From assembly GCF_001293125.1 (NCBI RefSeq), contig NZ_CP009312.1, positions 492,184 through 556,183 on the forward strand: 64,000 bases of DNA, written 5' to 3'. A model generated the notes under the pieces. It saw nothing but the letters and a program-made list of their open reading frames with translations, did no database searches and had not been told where the DNA came from. The position numbers were made by a program, and so were the translations under genes. This document shows, piece by piece, positions 1 to 8,622 of this stretch; the first letter of the stretch is position 1; every line of letters begins with the position of its first letter. Origin of the DNA: Lawsonella clevelandensis (GTDB lineage Bacteria; Actinomycetota; Actinomycetes; Mycobacteriales; Mycobacteriaceae).

Positions 1-1145
1 AGCAGATGGGAGGTTGACGGGTTCGCGCCAGCCAACGCCTGCACCAAATACTCGCCCGTCGCCTCATCGCGCATGAGCTGGGCACGCAAGTACCCAGCGC
101 GCCCCTTCATCGAGGTTACCGGAGTAATAGTACGAGCTCGGATAATACGGCGGAGTGGGTGCCGTTTACCCAGAGCAATACGAATCATGGGGCGCACCAT
201 CAGCTCAAACACCAACAATGCTGACACCGCATTAGACGGCACAAGGAAGGTCGGGATTTGGTCTGCACCGAGCAACCCGAAACCCTGCACAGAGCCCGGA
301 TGCATCGCCACCCGCTCAACTTCCACTTCGCCCAAATCAGTCAACACATTGCGAACATGCTCCGAGGCAATACCGCCCACAGCACCAGCAATAATGACAA
401 TCTCTGAACGCAACAGCTGCGTCTCAACCAACTCGCGGAACGCCCGCGGCTCAGTAGAGACGATGCCCACCCGGTGCACCTCCGCACCAGCGTCCAGGGC
501 AGCAGCCGTCAACGCATAAGAAGCAACGTCGTACACCTGTCCCTGTCCAGGCGTACGATCCAGATCCACCAGCTCATTACCGACGCTGATGATGGCCACT
601 CGAGGGCGCGGATGCACAAGCACCTTATCCCGACCCACTGCAGCCAATAGACCCACCTGGGCGGGGCCCACAATTGTGCCAGCATGGACAGCAATGTCGC
701 CAGGGGTCACATCATCGCCTACCCGCCGAACGAAATCCCCCGGATTCACTCGTCGATTAATGGCGACCCGGGTTTCTCCGTTATCCGTCCACGCTAACGG
801 CACCACCGCATCTGCCAAGGCGGGCATAGCAGCACCCGTAAATACACGGACGGTTTGGTCCGGTTGGAGGCGGGTATGCAAACGCGACCCTGCTGTCACG
901 TCACCCACCACCGGAAGCACAACGCTGGAGCCCTGTGGATCCCCCGCCGCCGGAGCACACTTCACATCCACCGCACGCACTGCAAAACCATCGATCGCCG
1001 CCTGGTCAAAACCCGGCAAAGGCATCGTGGTTTCAACTTCCTCGGCACACATCAAGCCAAGAGCATCCTGAATGGACACCCGAACTGGATTAGGGGCAAC
1101 CGCAGACGCAGTGACCAGCGCTTGCTGCTCCTCTACGGAACGCAT
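1..1145 (-). CDS. glp: MoeA/Glp-like (gephyrin family) protein, 3' end cut by window
   Basis: MoeA family proteins insert molybdate into molybdopterin. In Corynebacteriales a relative, Glp, also takes part in division through FtsZ. About 381 residues are visible. The start is an ATG at 1145 behind a GGGAGGA ribosome site. The N-terminal MoeA fold is clear: AIDGFAVR (residues 50-57), RVFTGAAMP (100-108) and a GDD motif (143-145). The central MogA-like domain is altered. Where MoeA usually has SGGVSVG the sequence reads AGAVGGIASEH (253-263), and PGNPVS has become PSNAVS (303-308). The gene lies 68 bases downstream of galU in the same direction, as in M. tuberculosis galU-moeA1 (Rv0993-Rv0994). 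I infer a gephyrin-like, division-related role rather than active MoeA; the family call is firm. Confidence 0.88.
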   Translation of the reverse strand, partial: MRSVEEQQALVTASAVAPNPVRVSIQDALGLMCAEEVETTMPLPGFDQAAIDGFAVRAVDVKCAPAAGDPQGSSVVLPVVGDVTAGSRLHTRLQPDQTVRVFTGAAMPALADAVVPLAWTDNGETRVAINRRVNPGDFVRRVGDDVTPGDIAVHAGTIVGPAQVGLLAAVGRDKVLVHPRPRVAIISVGNELVDLDRTPGQGQVYDVASYALTAAALDAGAEVHRVGIVSTEPRAFRELVETQLLRSEIVIIAGAVGGIASEHVRNVLTDLGEVEVERVAMHPGSVQGFGLLGADQIPTFLVPSNAVSALLVFELMVRPMIRIALGKRHPLRRIIRARTITPVTSMKGRAGYLRAQLMRDEATGEYLVQALAGANPSTSHL

Positions 1146-1213
1146 TCATGTCCTCCCGAAAACAGAAAGTGATGACAGGGACGGGGAAGGGCGGGGAGAC
1201 ACCCAGCGAAGGA

Positions 1214-2134
1214 CTAGTCGTCCTTCTCTTGGAGACGCTCCTCCAACCACCCACGGAGATCAGGACCGTAATTCTCATCCCGCAACGCGAAGTCCACGGA
1301 AGCACGGATGTAACCGCCCGGATTACCCAGATCATGGCGGGTACCGCGATGCACCACAATGTGCGTCGGCAGCCCCTCTGCAACGCATTGGGCAATAGCA
1401 TCTGTCAGCTGCAATTCTCCACCAGCACCCGGCGTAATGGTGTGCAACGTATCAAAGATGGAACGGTCCAGGATATACCGGCCGACTGCCGCATAGTGGG
1501 AGGGAGCATCCTCGGGAGCCGGCTTCTCTACCATCCCTTTAACACGCATGACGCGTCCCTCATCGGACTCGTCACCAGTCGGCTCGACATCGAAAACGCC
1601 GTAGTTGGATATGTCGTCACCCGGCACCTCATAGGCGCACAGCACAGTGCCGCCGAAACGCTCACGCACTTCCGCCATCTGTTCCAGAACACCGGTTGGG
1701 GTTACCAGATCATCGGGCAGCAGAACCGCAATACACTCCTCGTCTTCATACAAGTGTGTTTCCGCCAGGCTCACTGCATGGCCCAAACCCAGCGGCTTTT
1801 CCTGCAGCGCAGACTCCACCTCAATGAGACCAGGGGCACGCCGCACCTTGTGCAGCATGACATTCTTGCCCTTCTTCTTCAGCTCATCCTCCAGCATGGA
1901 ATCAGTGTTGAAGTACGTCATCACGCCCGTCTTGCGGTCCGAGGTGATAATGACGAGACGATCAGCGCCAGCATCGGAAGCCTCTTCCGCAATGAGTTCG
2001 ATACTGGGGGTGGAGACGACTGGGAGTAGTTCTTTCGGCACCGTCTTCGTGACGGGAAGGAATCGGGTGCCCAAACCAGCGGCAGGGATTACAGCCGTGG
2101 AGAACACGCCACCACGCGTTTCATTAGTAGACAT
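1214..2134 (-). CDS. galU: UTP--glucose-1-phosphate uridylyltransferase
   Basis: This cytosolic enzyme makes UDP-glucose from UTP and glucose-1-phosphate, feeding wall polysaccharides, trehalose and galactan precursors. The protein is 306 residues, the usual family length. The nucleotide-binding signature AAGLGTRFLP lies at residues 18-27 and PKELLP at 33-38, followed by the family's DDLV and VEKP segments and the GGELQLTDAI motif. The start is an ATG at 2134. It is divergent from the 5-formyltetrahydrofolate cyclo-ligase gene and precedes the Glp-like gene, the same arrangement as M. tuberculosis Rv0992c-Rv0994. Nothing looks degraded. Confidence 0.96.
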   Translation of the reverse strand: MSTNETRGGVFSTAVIPAAGLGTRFLPVTKTVPKELLPVVSTPSIELIAEEASDAGADRLVIITSDRKTGVMTYFNTDSMLEDELKKKGKNVMLHKVRRAPGLIEVESALQEKPLGLGHAVSLAETHLYEDEECIAVLLPDDLVTPTGVLEQMAEVRERFGGTVLCAYEVPGDDISNYGVFDVEPTGDESDEGRVMRVKGMVEKPAPEDAPSHYAAVGRYILDRSIFDTLHTITPGAGGELQLTDAIAQCVAEGLPTHIVVHRGTRHDLGNPGGYIRASVDFALRDENYGPDLRGWLEERLQEKDD

Positions 2135-2298
2135 AGCTCTAGCCTAGTGGCATAAAGTGAGAAGAACCGTAAAAACACTGGGATTTGCTGAGGTCTGCCG
2201 CAAAAGTGGCGCCTGCAAGTCTTCCTCAACCAGTAGGTTTCTCTTAGCCGGGTAACTAACCAACTGCCCCACCCCACCACCAAGGAGGAGAAGCAATC

Positions 2299-2919
2299 GT
2301 GTCAAAAGCGAGCTTCCGCAGCGCCGCCCGCACCGCCCGCGCCACCGTGTACTCCCAGTGGTCACCATCCGAGCAGGCGGCAATCAATGCCGACCTCACC
2401 AACACCTGCTGCCGGCTCCTCTCGCTAACCCAGGCCCAACGAATCTGCGCCTATATTCCCCTTGGAGACGAACCCGGAAACCGGGACTGGGTAGAAACAT
2501 TGGCAGCACATACCCACGAGCTCTACCTCCCCCGCAGTGAAGCAACAGGGGAACTCACCTGGGGACCCTTTACTACCTGGGAAGAGCTAGTAGAGGGACG
2601 GTTCCACATTTCCCAACCACGCACAGTTATCCCACATCTTCTCACCACTGCTCCCGGCGTAGACCTCATCTTTCTGCCTGCTACCAGTGTGGGACGAGAT
2701 GGAACCCGGATGGGGCGTGGTGCCGGTTACTATGACCGCGCACTAGCCGCCATAACAGCCGCTGTTACCTCCGGCGCACTGGCTGCCTCTCCTGTTCTTG
2801 CCGCTGTCGTCTATAGCCACGAGCTTCGCAACACCGTCCCAACAGAGCCGCATGATGCGCACGTCGACTGGGCCGTCACCCCCACTGAATTGCACAATTG
2901 TGCTACTCCTAGCGCATAA
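2299..2919 (+). CDS. 5-formyltetrahydrofolate cyclo-ligase family protein
   Basis: The family converts 5-formyl-tetrahydrofolate and ATP to 5,10-methenyl-tetrahydrofolate, rescuing a storage form of folate. The 206-residue protein carries the signature GRGAGYYDR at residues 139-147, with the upstream LIFLPATSVGRDG strand-loop that helps bind ATP. It starts with GTG at 2299 behind a strong AAGGAGGAG site. The next gene, for a zinc-ribbon protein, begins 8 bases after the stop, so the two are probably co-transcribed. The pair and the divergent galU match Rv0991c-Rv0993 in M. tuberculosis. Confidence 0.92.
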   Translation: MSKASFRSAARTARATVYSQWSPSEQAAINADLTNTCCRLLSLTQAQRICAYIPLGDEPGNRDWVETLAAHTHELYLPRSEATGELTWGPFTTWEELVEGRFHISQPRTVIPHLLTTAPGVDLIFLPATSVGRDGTRMGRGAGYYDRALAAITAAVTSGALAASPVLAAVVYSHELRNTVPTEPHDAHVDWAVTPTELHNCATPSA

Positions 2920-2927
2920 TTGGGAAC

Positions 2928-3125
2928 ATGCCCACCTACTCATACGCGTGCAAAGAGTGCGGATACGCCTTTGATATCCGCCAGAGCTTTAGCGATGACC
3001 CCTTGACCGTGTGCCCGCAATGCGGCGGCCCACTCAAAAAGGTGTACAACACTGTTGGCGTGACCTTTAAAGGCAGCGGCTTCTACCGCACCGACTCTCG
3101 CAGCTCAAACCTCAATAAGAAATAG
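2928..3125 (+). CDS. FmdB-family zinc-ribbon protein, short form (Rv0991c/Ruc-like)
   Basis: This 65-residue protein has an FmdB zinc ribbon with two CxxC knuckles, CKEC near residue 8 and CPQC near residue 29, followed by GVTFKGSGFYRTD, the conserved end of the domain. The M. tuberculosis relative Rv0991c (Ruc) is a redox-controlled chaperone with a long disordered C-terminal tail. Here the protein stops about ten residues after the folded part, so most of that tail is missing. Start ATG at 2928, 8 bases after the cyclo-ligase stop. The domain call is firm; a redox-chaperone role for the short form is uncertain. Confidence 0.88.
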   Translation: MPTYSYACKECGYAFDIRQSFSDDPLTVCPQCGGPLKKVYNTVGVTFKGSGFYRTDSRSSNLNKK

Positions 3126-4155
3126 CCTGCTGGCTGATGTAACGCTCGCGGCTTAACACCAGCACACCCACAAACACAGCCAGCGTCATAAAAACGTAGA
3201 TGCCCTGCCAAAAGAGATAAGGATAGGAATACATCGTCACCAAAGGGACCCCTACAAGGGGGCCCATTTTGTGTGGCACGATCTCCGCCATCCATGTTGC
3301 GGTAGTCCCCACCACACCTGCAAAGGCACACACAATCCACGCTCGTTCCCAGCCCGAGTGCTGACCCCAATGGTTAACTAACGCATCGACCATGACGAGG
3401 AGGAGCGGAAAAATCCACACATAGTGATGGTGCCAGCTAAACGGCGAGAGAAGGCAGGCACCCAGCCCACCCAACGCCATCATCAGCGTGTTATTACGCA
3501 GGTAAGCGGCATACCACAAGGTCGCCACGATAAGGATCAGACCCACTAGCTCGACGGCAATCCACCATGGTGTTGGCCACCCGCCATACGATAAACAATC
3601 GCCTGGAGAGACTGGTCCGCCCGGTTAAGATAACTCCCCACACGATTGTTATGCAGCATCAAGTGCAGCCAGTATGTGCGCGAGTCCGCCGGCAATACCC
3701 AGAAACCACAGGCGATTGTCGTTCAAAGGCCAGTACAGACGTCGCTAATGTTTTCCAGCGCCGCTGGATCGCCAGCACGATAAAGAAGAAGCCCGGCGTC
3801 AAGCAAACGTCCGGCTAGCCAATAGACGCGCAGATCTACAAAAATTACTCCAGAGTCCAATAGGTTTCTTTGTTGGATCGATGACGGCGAGGTTGAAGAC
3901 CATCGCACCTGCCATCAATAAGGTGCTAACTAAACACCACCAGGGGGCATGCGGGATACGCCAACGTACCGCAAGGGTGCCTGAGCTGCCTGATGCCATG
4001 GCCTTTACTGTCGTACTCGATGAGGCCTGTGAAAACGACGCCCCGCACTCTCCCGCTGTCGCCGTCTTCCCCTCCACATTTTTTCCTCCTGTGGATAGCT
4101 TCTCTCCTGGCAAGCTCACCCACCTTCCCCAGCCCCAGCTGAGATTACTGTTCAA
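3112..4155 (-). pseudogene. Decayed GT87-type polyprenyl-phosphate mannosyltransferase
   Basis: Read backwards, the stretch encodes pieces of one membrane glycosyltransferase in different frames. Near 3945-4010 there is a transmembrane start (WWCLVSTLLMAGAMVFNLAV). Near 3760-3850 in another frame comes the GT87-like VDLRVYWLAGRLLDAGLLLY. Around 3650-3715 lies WPLNDNRLWFLGIAGG, around 3600-3650 NRADQSLQAIVYRM, and from 3574 downward, in a further frame, PWWIAVELVGLILIV leading to SPFSWHHHYVW and several membrane helices. At least three frameshifts and several stops separate the pieces. GT87 enzymes use polyprenyl-phosphate mannose to extend lipomannan or similar glycans outside the membrane. 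The total span is also shorter than a normal gene of about 400 codons. The 3' end overlaps the last codons of the zinc-ribbon gene on the other strand. Confidence 0.75.
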
Positions 4156-4188
4156 GTATCTCCCTGCTGACGAAGAAAGGTTGACGCA

Positions 4189-4980
4189 ATGCCGAGAAGA
4201 TCCACCGCCCTAGGGTGGGAGTATGTCGCGACAGCTACGTCTCCACCACCGTCACCCGCTCCTCCCCAGCGGTGGGAAGATCAGTTTGGCACTGCCTGGC
4301 GTGACCCCTGGCCCGCCACGACAAAGGTAACCTCACCTGACGTCACAGCAGACGATTCCGCTACCGTTTCTCCGCCCGCCAACCCGCGCAAGGCACTCCG
4401 TGCACTCTGGTCTCGCTTGTCTCGCAAGACCACCCGCCCCCAGCGCGTCATTCTCACGCTCGCTTGTGCCATCCTCCTCGGTACGATTGTCGCGTTACTT
4501 ATTCCCCACGGTGCTCCCGCTCTCACTGTGGCCCAGCTCAACCACTCCCTACCGAGCGGACAGGAAGTCACTTCTGCAGACATCGAATGGGTGCACGTCC
4601 CTGCGGCACTCATCCCTGAGCATCCCATCACTTCAGCGGACCAGTTCACGGGACGCCGCGTGGTGGGAGATGTAGAACGCGGCGAGCTCCTGACCACGGC
4701 ACGTCTCAGCACCCCACAACTCCCTACCGGATGGCGCGCCCTCGGCCTTCCCATCAGCGGTGCAACCTCCTGGCGCACTGGACAGCATGTGGACGTCGTC
4801 GCTTCAACCGAAGACAGCAGCTGGGTCTTATGTCACGATGCCGTCATCCATGACACTACTGCATCAAACAGTCCGGGGGCCGGCCACTCCACTAGCGTCA
4901 TCGTGGCGCTTCCGGAAGAGAAAGCCTACGAGTTAGCGCAGCTCGATACGGACGCAGTGGTCACGCTCTTGCTGCGCTAA
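4189..4980 (+). CDS. SAF-domain membrane protein (CpaB/FlgA-like)
   Basis: A 263-residue protein with a Pro/Ser/Thr-rich cytoplasmic N-terminus (1-80), one membrane helix around residues 87-105 (VILTLACAILLGTIVALLIP) and an extracytoplasmic SAF domain. The SAF signature is visible in LPSGQEVTSADIEWVHVP followed by GRRVVGDVERGELLT. SAF domains occur in CpaB/RcpC pilus assembly proteins and FlgA, but no pilus genes are nearby, so the function is unknown. The start ATG at 4189 has a GAAAGG site about 9 bases upstream. It faces the decayed glycosyltransferase across a short divergent gap. Confidence 0.75.
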   Translation: MPRRSTALGWEYVATATSPPPSPAPPQRWEDQFGTAWRDPWPATTKVTSPDVTADDSATVSPPANPRKALRALWSRLSRKTTRPQRVILTLACAILLGTIVALLIPHGAPALTVAQLNHSLPSGQEVTSADIEWVHVPAALIPEHPITSADQFTGRRVVGDVERGELLTTARLSTPQLPTGWRALGLPISGATSWRTGQHVDVVASTEDSSWVLCHDAVIHDTTASNSPGAGHSTSVIVALPEEKAYELAQLDTDAVVTLLLR

Positions 4981-4991
4981 AACTCAGTTAT

Positions 4992-5228
4992 CTAGTAGTC
5001 GTAGTGGGGTGGTTTCTGATCGTGGAGCCATCTTTCCCACTCTCTCCGGTCAGCTCGGCCTTCCGCCCGATCACCGCACTCATCACGGCTCAATGTGGAC
5101 ACTGACTCACCAAAGATGCGATTCAACGTGTCCCGAGAGAGCCGACGCCGACGGCCGCTGTCGGCTGCCCGTGATGCGGGATTGTCAGAATCAGCGTTGT
5201 CCACCGGCGAACCAGTATCCTCCGACAT
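4992..5228 (-). CDS. Small hydrophilic protein coupled to moaB
   Basis: A 78-residue, highly charged protein with no membrane segment or cysteine cluster beyond a single Cys. It contains an Arg-rich patch (SGRRRRLSRDTLNRIFG, about residues 24-40) and ends in WERWLHDQKPPHYDY, the sort of W..WL..KPPH tail I recall in small actinobacterial proteins at this location. Its ATG overlaps the TAA stop of moaB by one base (TAATG), so translation is probably coupled. No function can be assigned. Confidence 0.65.
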   Translation of the reverse strand: MSEDTGSPVDNADSDNPASRAADSGRRRRLSRDTLNRIFGESVSTLSRDECGDRAEGRADRREWERWLHDQKPPHYDY

Positions 5229-5722
5229 TAGAAAATGTCCAGCGAGGAAATCTCGTTAATGACGTACCGGGCCAGCGGAAGTAAGGTCGCCATACCATCA
5301 CGCACTGCCGCACGAGAATTGGACAAATTAGCCACCAAGGTGGATCCGGAGATTCCCACCACACCACGGGATACACAGGCGTCCTGTGCCCCCGCGGATT
5401 GTCCAGAAGAGCGCAAGGCCTCAGCAATGCCGGGAAGTGCTCGGTCGATGAGGGGAAGAGTTGCTTCCGGAGTGTGGTGACGGGGGCTCAGCCCGACTCC
5501 ACCGACGGTCAGGAGGAGATCGACACCACCTACTACGCCCGTTTCAATGGCTTTTCGGATCTCGTCCTCGTCGTTGGGAACCACTACTACGCCGTCAACG
5601 TAGAAACCATCTTCTTCGAGCAATTCGGTCACAATCTTGGCAAGTGCGCGAGATTCCTCATTGGCGTGGTCGGCAGTGATGACTGCCAGTGCGCGTCCGG
5701 CCGCACCAGGGTTTACGTCCAC
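5228..5722 (-). CDS. moaB: MoaB/Mog-family molybdopterin-binding protein with altered active site
   Basis: MoaB/MogA proteins adenylylate molybdopterin before metal insertion. This 164-residue protein has the fold's landmarks: VITADHAN..SRALAKI, the VPNDEDEIRKAI segment near 49-59 and GGVGLSPRHHTPEAT near 74-88. The family signature is normally GGTG..xRDxTPE. Here the Thr is Val (76) and the Asp is His (82), which should impair catalysis. It lies downstream of pepD, the position of moaB2 (Rv0984) in M. tuberculosis, and is translationally coupled to a small gene. Membership is firm, activity doubtful. Confidence 0.85.
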   Translation of the reverse strand: MDVNPGAAGRALAVITADHANEESRALAKIVTELLEEDGFYVDGVVVVPNDEDEIRKAIETGVVGGVDLLLTVGGVGLSPRHHTPEATLPLIDRALPGIAEALRSSGQSAGAQDACVSRGVVGISGSTLVANLSNSRAAVRDGMATLLPLARYVINEISSLDIF

Positions 5723-5750
5723 TTTTCTTTATCCTTTACTAGCTGACCGC

Positions 5751-6941
5751 TTAATTCAGAGATCCTACAGTGACTTCTACTGTACGCGTGTCGCCGCCGC
5801 CTTGTTTCTCGACAGTCACCTTGATGACATCCCCCGGGGCCTTCGACCGCACATACGCAACCAGACCGTCAACTGGGTCAAGCGGGCGACCATCAACCTT
5901 CGTGATCACTTCGCCCGTTCGTAGGCCAGCACGATCAGCGGGGCTGCCCGCGGTAACATCAGCGATCAGAGACCCAAGTGGATTAGTTGAAGGCGTGACC
6001 TTTACACCGATGACAGAGTGGCTAGCCTTGCCGGCCTTCACAAGTTCCGAAGCGATGCGACGGGCTTGGTTAACCGGAATGGCGAAGCCAAGTCCAATAT
6101 TCCCGCCACTCACCTCACCCGTGTAGGGGTTCTCCCCACCCAGTGAGGCAATGGCAGAGTTCACACCAATAAGGCGGCCTGCCATGTCCACCAGCGCACC
6201 ACCCGAATTACCCGGGTTAATAGCGGCATCCGTCTGAATAGCATTCATGACGGTATCTTGACCACCTGGGGAACGATCACGGGTACTGGTATGAACGGGG
6301 CGATTTAATGCCGAAATAATGCCGGAAGTCACAGTACCGGTGAGTCCGAGCGGGGCACCGACGGCGACAACCTCCTGACCCACCACCAAATTCTTTGAGT
6401 TTCCCATCTCAATCGGCTGCATGTCACGCACGCCCTCAGTCTTGATAACAGCAATATCGGAGAGGACATCAATACCGACGAGCTTTGCGGCATACATCCG
6501 GTTGTTATTCGTGACGACAGCCATCTCACGGGCGTTATTCACCACGTGCGCGCTGGTGAGGATGAGTCCATCCTTAGACAGCACCACACCCGATCCGGAC
6601 CCGCCCGCATTCGAGGTGAAGGCGACCTGAATGGAAACCACGGAGGGAAGCACTTTCTCCGCCACGGCCTGCACTGAGCCTTCCGGGGCAGATGGCGCCT
6701 TCACATCTTTGTCAATAGGTTCTTCCAGCACATTGTCGCTGGGTACATAGCCCAGTGAGGTGCTCTTGTTATGTGCAAGGTTGGAGCCGAGGACACCGCC
6801 CAAGGCGCCCGCGACAAGAGCGATTACTGCGAAGAGGACGATGAGCAGTAAAAGACGGGACTTTTTCTTCTTTTCAGGCTCTGGAGGGACCATCGGGTAA
6901 CCCTGGTATGGAGTTGAGGAGGGCGGCATTGAATAACTCAT
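5751..6941 (-). CDS. pepD: HtrA-like membrane-anchored serine protease (PepD)
   Basis: A periplasmic quality-control protease of the S1C family, held in the membrane by its N-terminus. The 396 residues comprise a Pro-rich cytoplasmic tail, a KKKK stop at 24-27, a membrane helix at about 29-50, a trypsin-like domain and a C-terminal PDZ domain from about residue 300. The catalytic triad is intact: His132 (TSAHVV), Asp162 (SDIAVI) and Ser246 (NPGNSGGAL). It follows mprB and mprA on the same strand, as in Rv0981-Rv0983, where PepD and MprAB form an envelope-stress circuit. Start ATG at 6941. Confidence 0.93.
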   Translation of the reverse strand: MSYSMPPSSTPYQGYPMVPPEPEKKKKSRLLLLIVLFAVIALVAGALGGVLGSNLAHNKSTSLGYVPSDNVLEEPIDKDVKAPSAPEGSVQAVAEKVLPSVVSIQVAFTSNAGGSGSGVVLSKDGLILTSAHVVNNAREMAVVTNNNRMYAAKLVGIDVLSDIAVIKTEGVRDMQPIEMGNSKNLVVGQEVVAVGAPLGLTGTVTSGIISALNRPVHTSTRDRSPGGQDTVMNAIQTDAAINPGNSGGALVDMAGRLIGVNSAIASLGGENPYTGEVSGGNIGLGFAIPVNQARRIASELVKAGKASHSVIGVKVTPSTNPLGSLIADVTAGSPADRAGLRTGEVITKVDGRPLDPVDGLVAYVRSKAPGDVIKVTVEKQGGGDTRTVEVTVGSLN

Positions 6942-7047
6942 GCCCTAACTATCTACCGTAATCCTGGAAAACCGTATTTGGGCGGCTTGAAACTTGCTGT
7001 GAAAGCACCCGTAGGTGCTGTGCGGCGCACAGAGCGACAACATCTCG

Positions 7048-8559
7048 CTACAGCTCGTCGGTCTGATCCAGGCCAGCATGCAGACGCGGACCACCTGGCA
7101 GCTCCAGCACCATACGCGTACCGCCGCTTGGTGACGCTTCTGCCCGCACACTTCCTCCATGCAACTCCATGACCTGTTTCACGATGGCCAAACCGAGACC
7201 AGAACCCGGCATCGCCCGGGACTCCACCGCCCGGTAGAACCGTTCGAACACGAGTTCCCGCTCTTCTGGAGGGATACCAGGACCCTCGTCATCCACCGTC
7301 ACCTCAACCAGTTCATCATCCACCTGCTGCATCACCATGGTGACGGTTCCCCCTTGCGGACTCCACTTTGCCGCATTATCAAGAACATTGAGAAACGCTC
7401 GGGAGAGGCCGCGCTGATCCCCCCTGAGATACCAGTCGATGAGGTGAAACCTGAAGTTAATATCCAAACGCCGTCGTTGCACCCGATCGATGACACCATC
7501 TAGCAGCTCACACAAATCGATGGGCTCGACCACTGAGTAGTGGGAGTCCTCGCGTGCCAAATCCACCAGGTCTGTGACCAAGTTAGTGAGCTCTTCCAGC
7601 TGGCTCATGACATCATGCTCAAGGTCTGCGATGTCCTCTTGGCTGATGGTGCCTGCGGGATTCTTTGACGCCATCATGAGCAACTCCATATTGGTGCGCA
7701 TACTCGTCAAGGGAGTCTTTAGCTCGTGGCCGGCATCCGCAACCAATTGGCTTTGCCGAATCCGCGATTCCTGCAGGGATTTCAGCATCTTGTTGAAAGA
7801 CTCAGTGAGGCGTGCCAGTTCGTCAGAACCGTAGACCGGCAACGGGGTAAGGTTGTCCGTGCGGGCAATACGCTCCGTACCATCAATAAGCAGCTGCACA
7901 GGCACAAGACTTGTCCGCGACACAGCCCACCCAGACAACATAGCAAGCAAAGTCCCCACACTGGCCATAATCGCAAAGACGGACGCCATATGGTTTGTCA
8001 TCGTTCGGAGCGCGGAAAGATCCTGCACCAACACGAGTGTCCAATTATTGATGCCGGTATCCGTGGTGAGGATGAGGCGGTTATGCTCCTCTCTCTGGGA
8101 AAATGTGGCTTTCCCAGAGACGACATCGAGGTCTGATTGTGCGAGAGCAATATGGTCGGAACCGCGCCGAATCTCCAGAGCATCGTGCTCATTCTTGTCC
8201 GTCTGCGGTCGCACCACCATGAAGTACAGTCCTGGATTGCGGAGTCGGGACGTATTGAGGTCTCCCGATGCTCCATCGTGTTCGAGGCTCTCGATGAAGC
8301 TTTGCTCAGCGAGCAGTTCTGTCGCCTGGTCCTCCAGGGTCAATTCCGCACTGCGAAGAAGAGAGCTGGAGGCCACCCAATACCCCATAAAGGACGTTCC
8401 AACGATGGCGACAAATACCATCGCGGCAGAAAGCAGAGCGATAATCCAGCTCATCTTGATACGAAAGACAAGCGGCGGTTTATCCCCCTTCGTCCGCTGT
8501 GCGGAAACCGCCCTATCGATCTGCCTCTTTCTCCAGGTGGAGCGCTCTTTACTGGACAT
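7048..8559 (-). CDS. mprB: MprB-like sensor histidine kinase
   Basis: A 503-residue membrane kinase. Two helices (about 37-60 and 188-212) flank an extracytoplasmic sensor loop, followed by a HAMP region and the H-box VADAGHELKTPLT with phospho-acceptor His278. The ATPase domain follows, with N-box NVLDNAAKW, G1 DDEGPGIPPEE and G2 GSGLGLAIVKQ. MprB autophosphorylates on envelope stress and passes the phosphate to MprA; it can also dephosphorylate it. The gene lies 63 bases after mprA and about 100 bases before pepD. Start ATG at 8559. The C-terminus is short after the ATPase domain, as in the M. tuberculosis protein. Confidence 0.93.
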   Translation of the reverse strand: MSSKERSTWRKRQIDRAVSAQRTKGDKPPLVFRIKMSWIIALLSAAMVFVAIVGTSFMGYWVASSSLLRSAELTLEDQATELLAEQSFIESLEHDGASGDLNTSRLRNPGLYFMVVRPQTDKNEHDALEIRRGSDHIALAQSDLDVVSGKATFSQREEHNRLILTTDTGINNWTLVLVQDLSALRTMTNHMASVFAIMASVGTLLAMLSGWAVSRTSLVPVQLLIDGTERIARTDNLTPLPVYGSDELARLTESFNKMLKSLQESRIRQSQLVADAGHELKTPLTSMRTNMELLMMASKNPAGTISQEDIADLEHDVMSQLEELTNLVTDLVDLAREDSHYSVVEPIDLCELLDGVIDRVQRRRLDINFRFHLIDWYLRGDQRGLSRAFLNVLDNAAKWSPQGGTVTMVMQQVDDELVEVTVDDEGPGIPPEERELVFERFYRAVESRAMPGSGLGLAIVKQVMELHGGSVRAEASPSGGTRMVLELPGGPRLHAGLDQTDEL

Positions 8560-8622
8560 AGTTTGGCACTTTCAACGACGTGAAAGGAATAGCCGGGTCT
8601 CCCCGGCTATTCCGCTGTCGTC

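Noticed and set aside
1148..2029. Long plus-strand open frame opposite galU
   Set aside because: It is the mirror of a well-supported gene, with no family motif.
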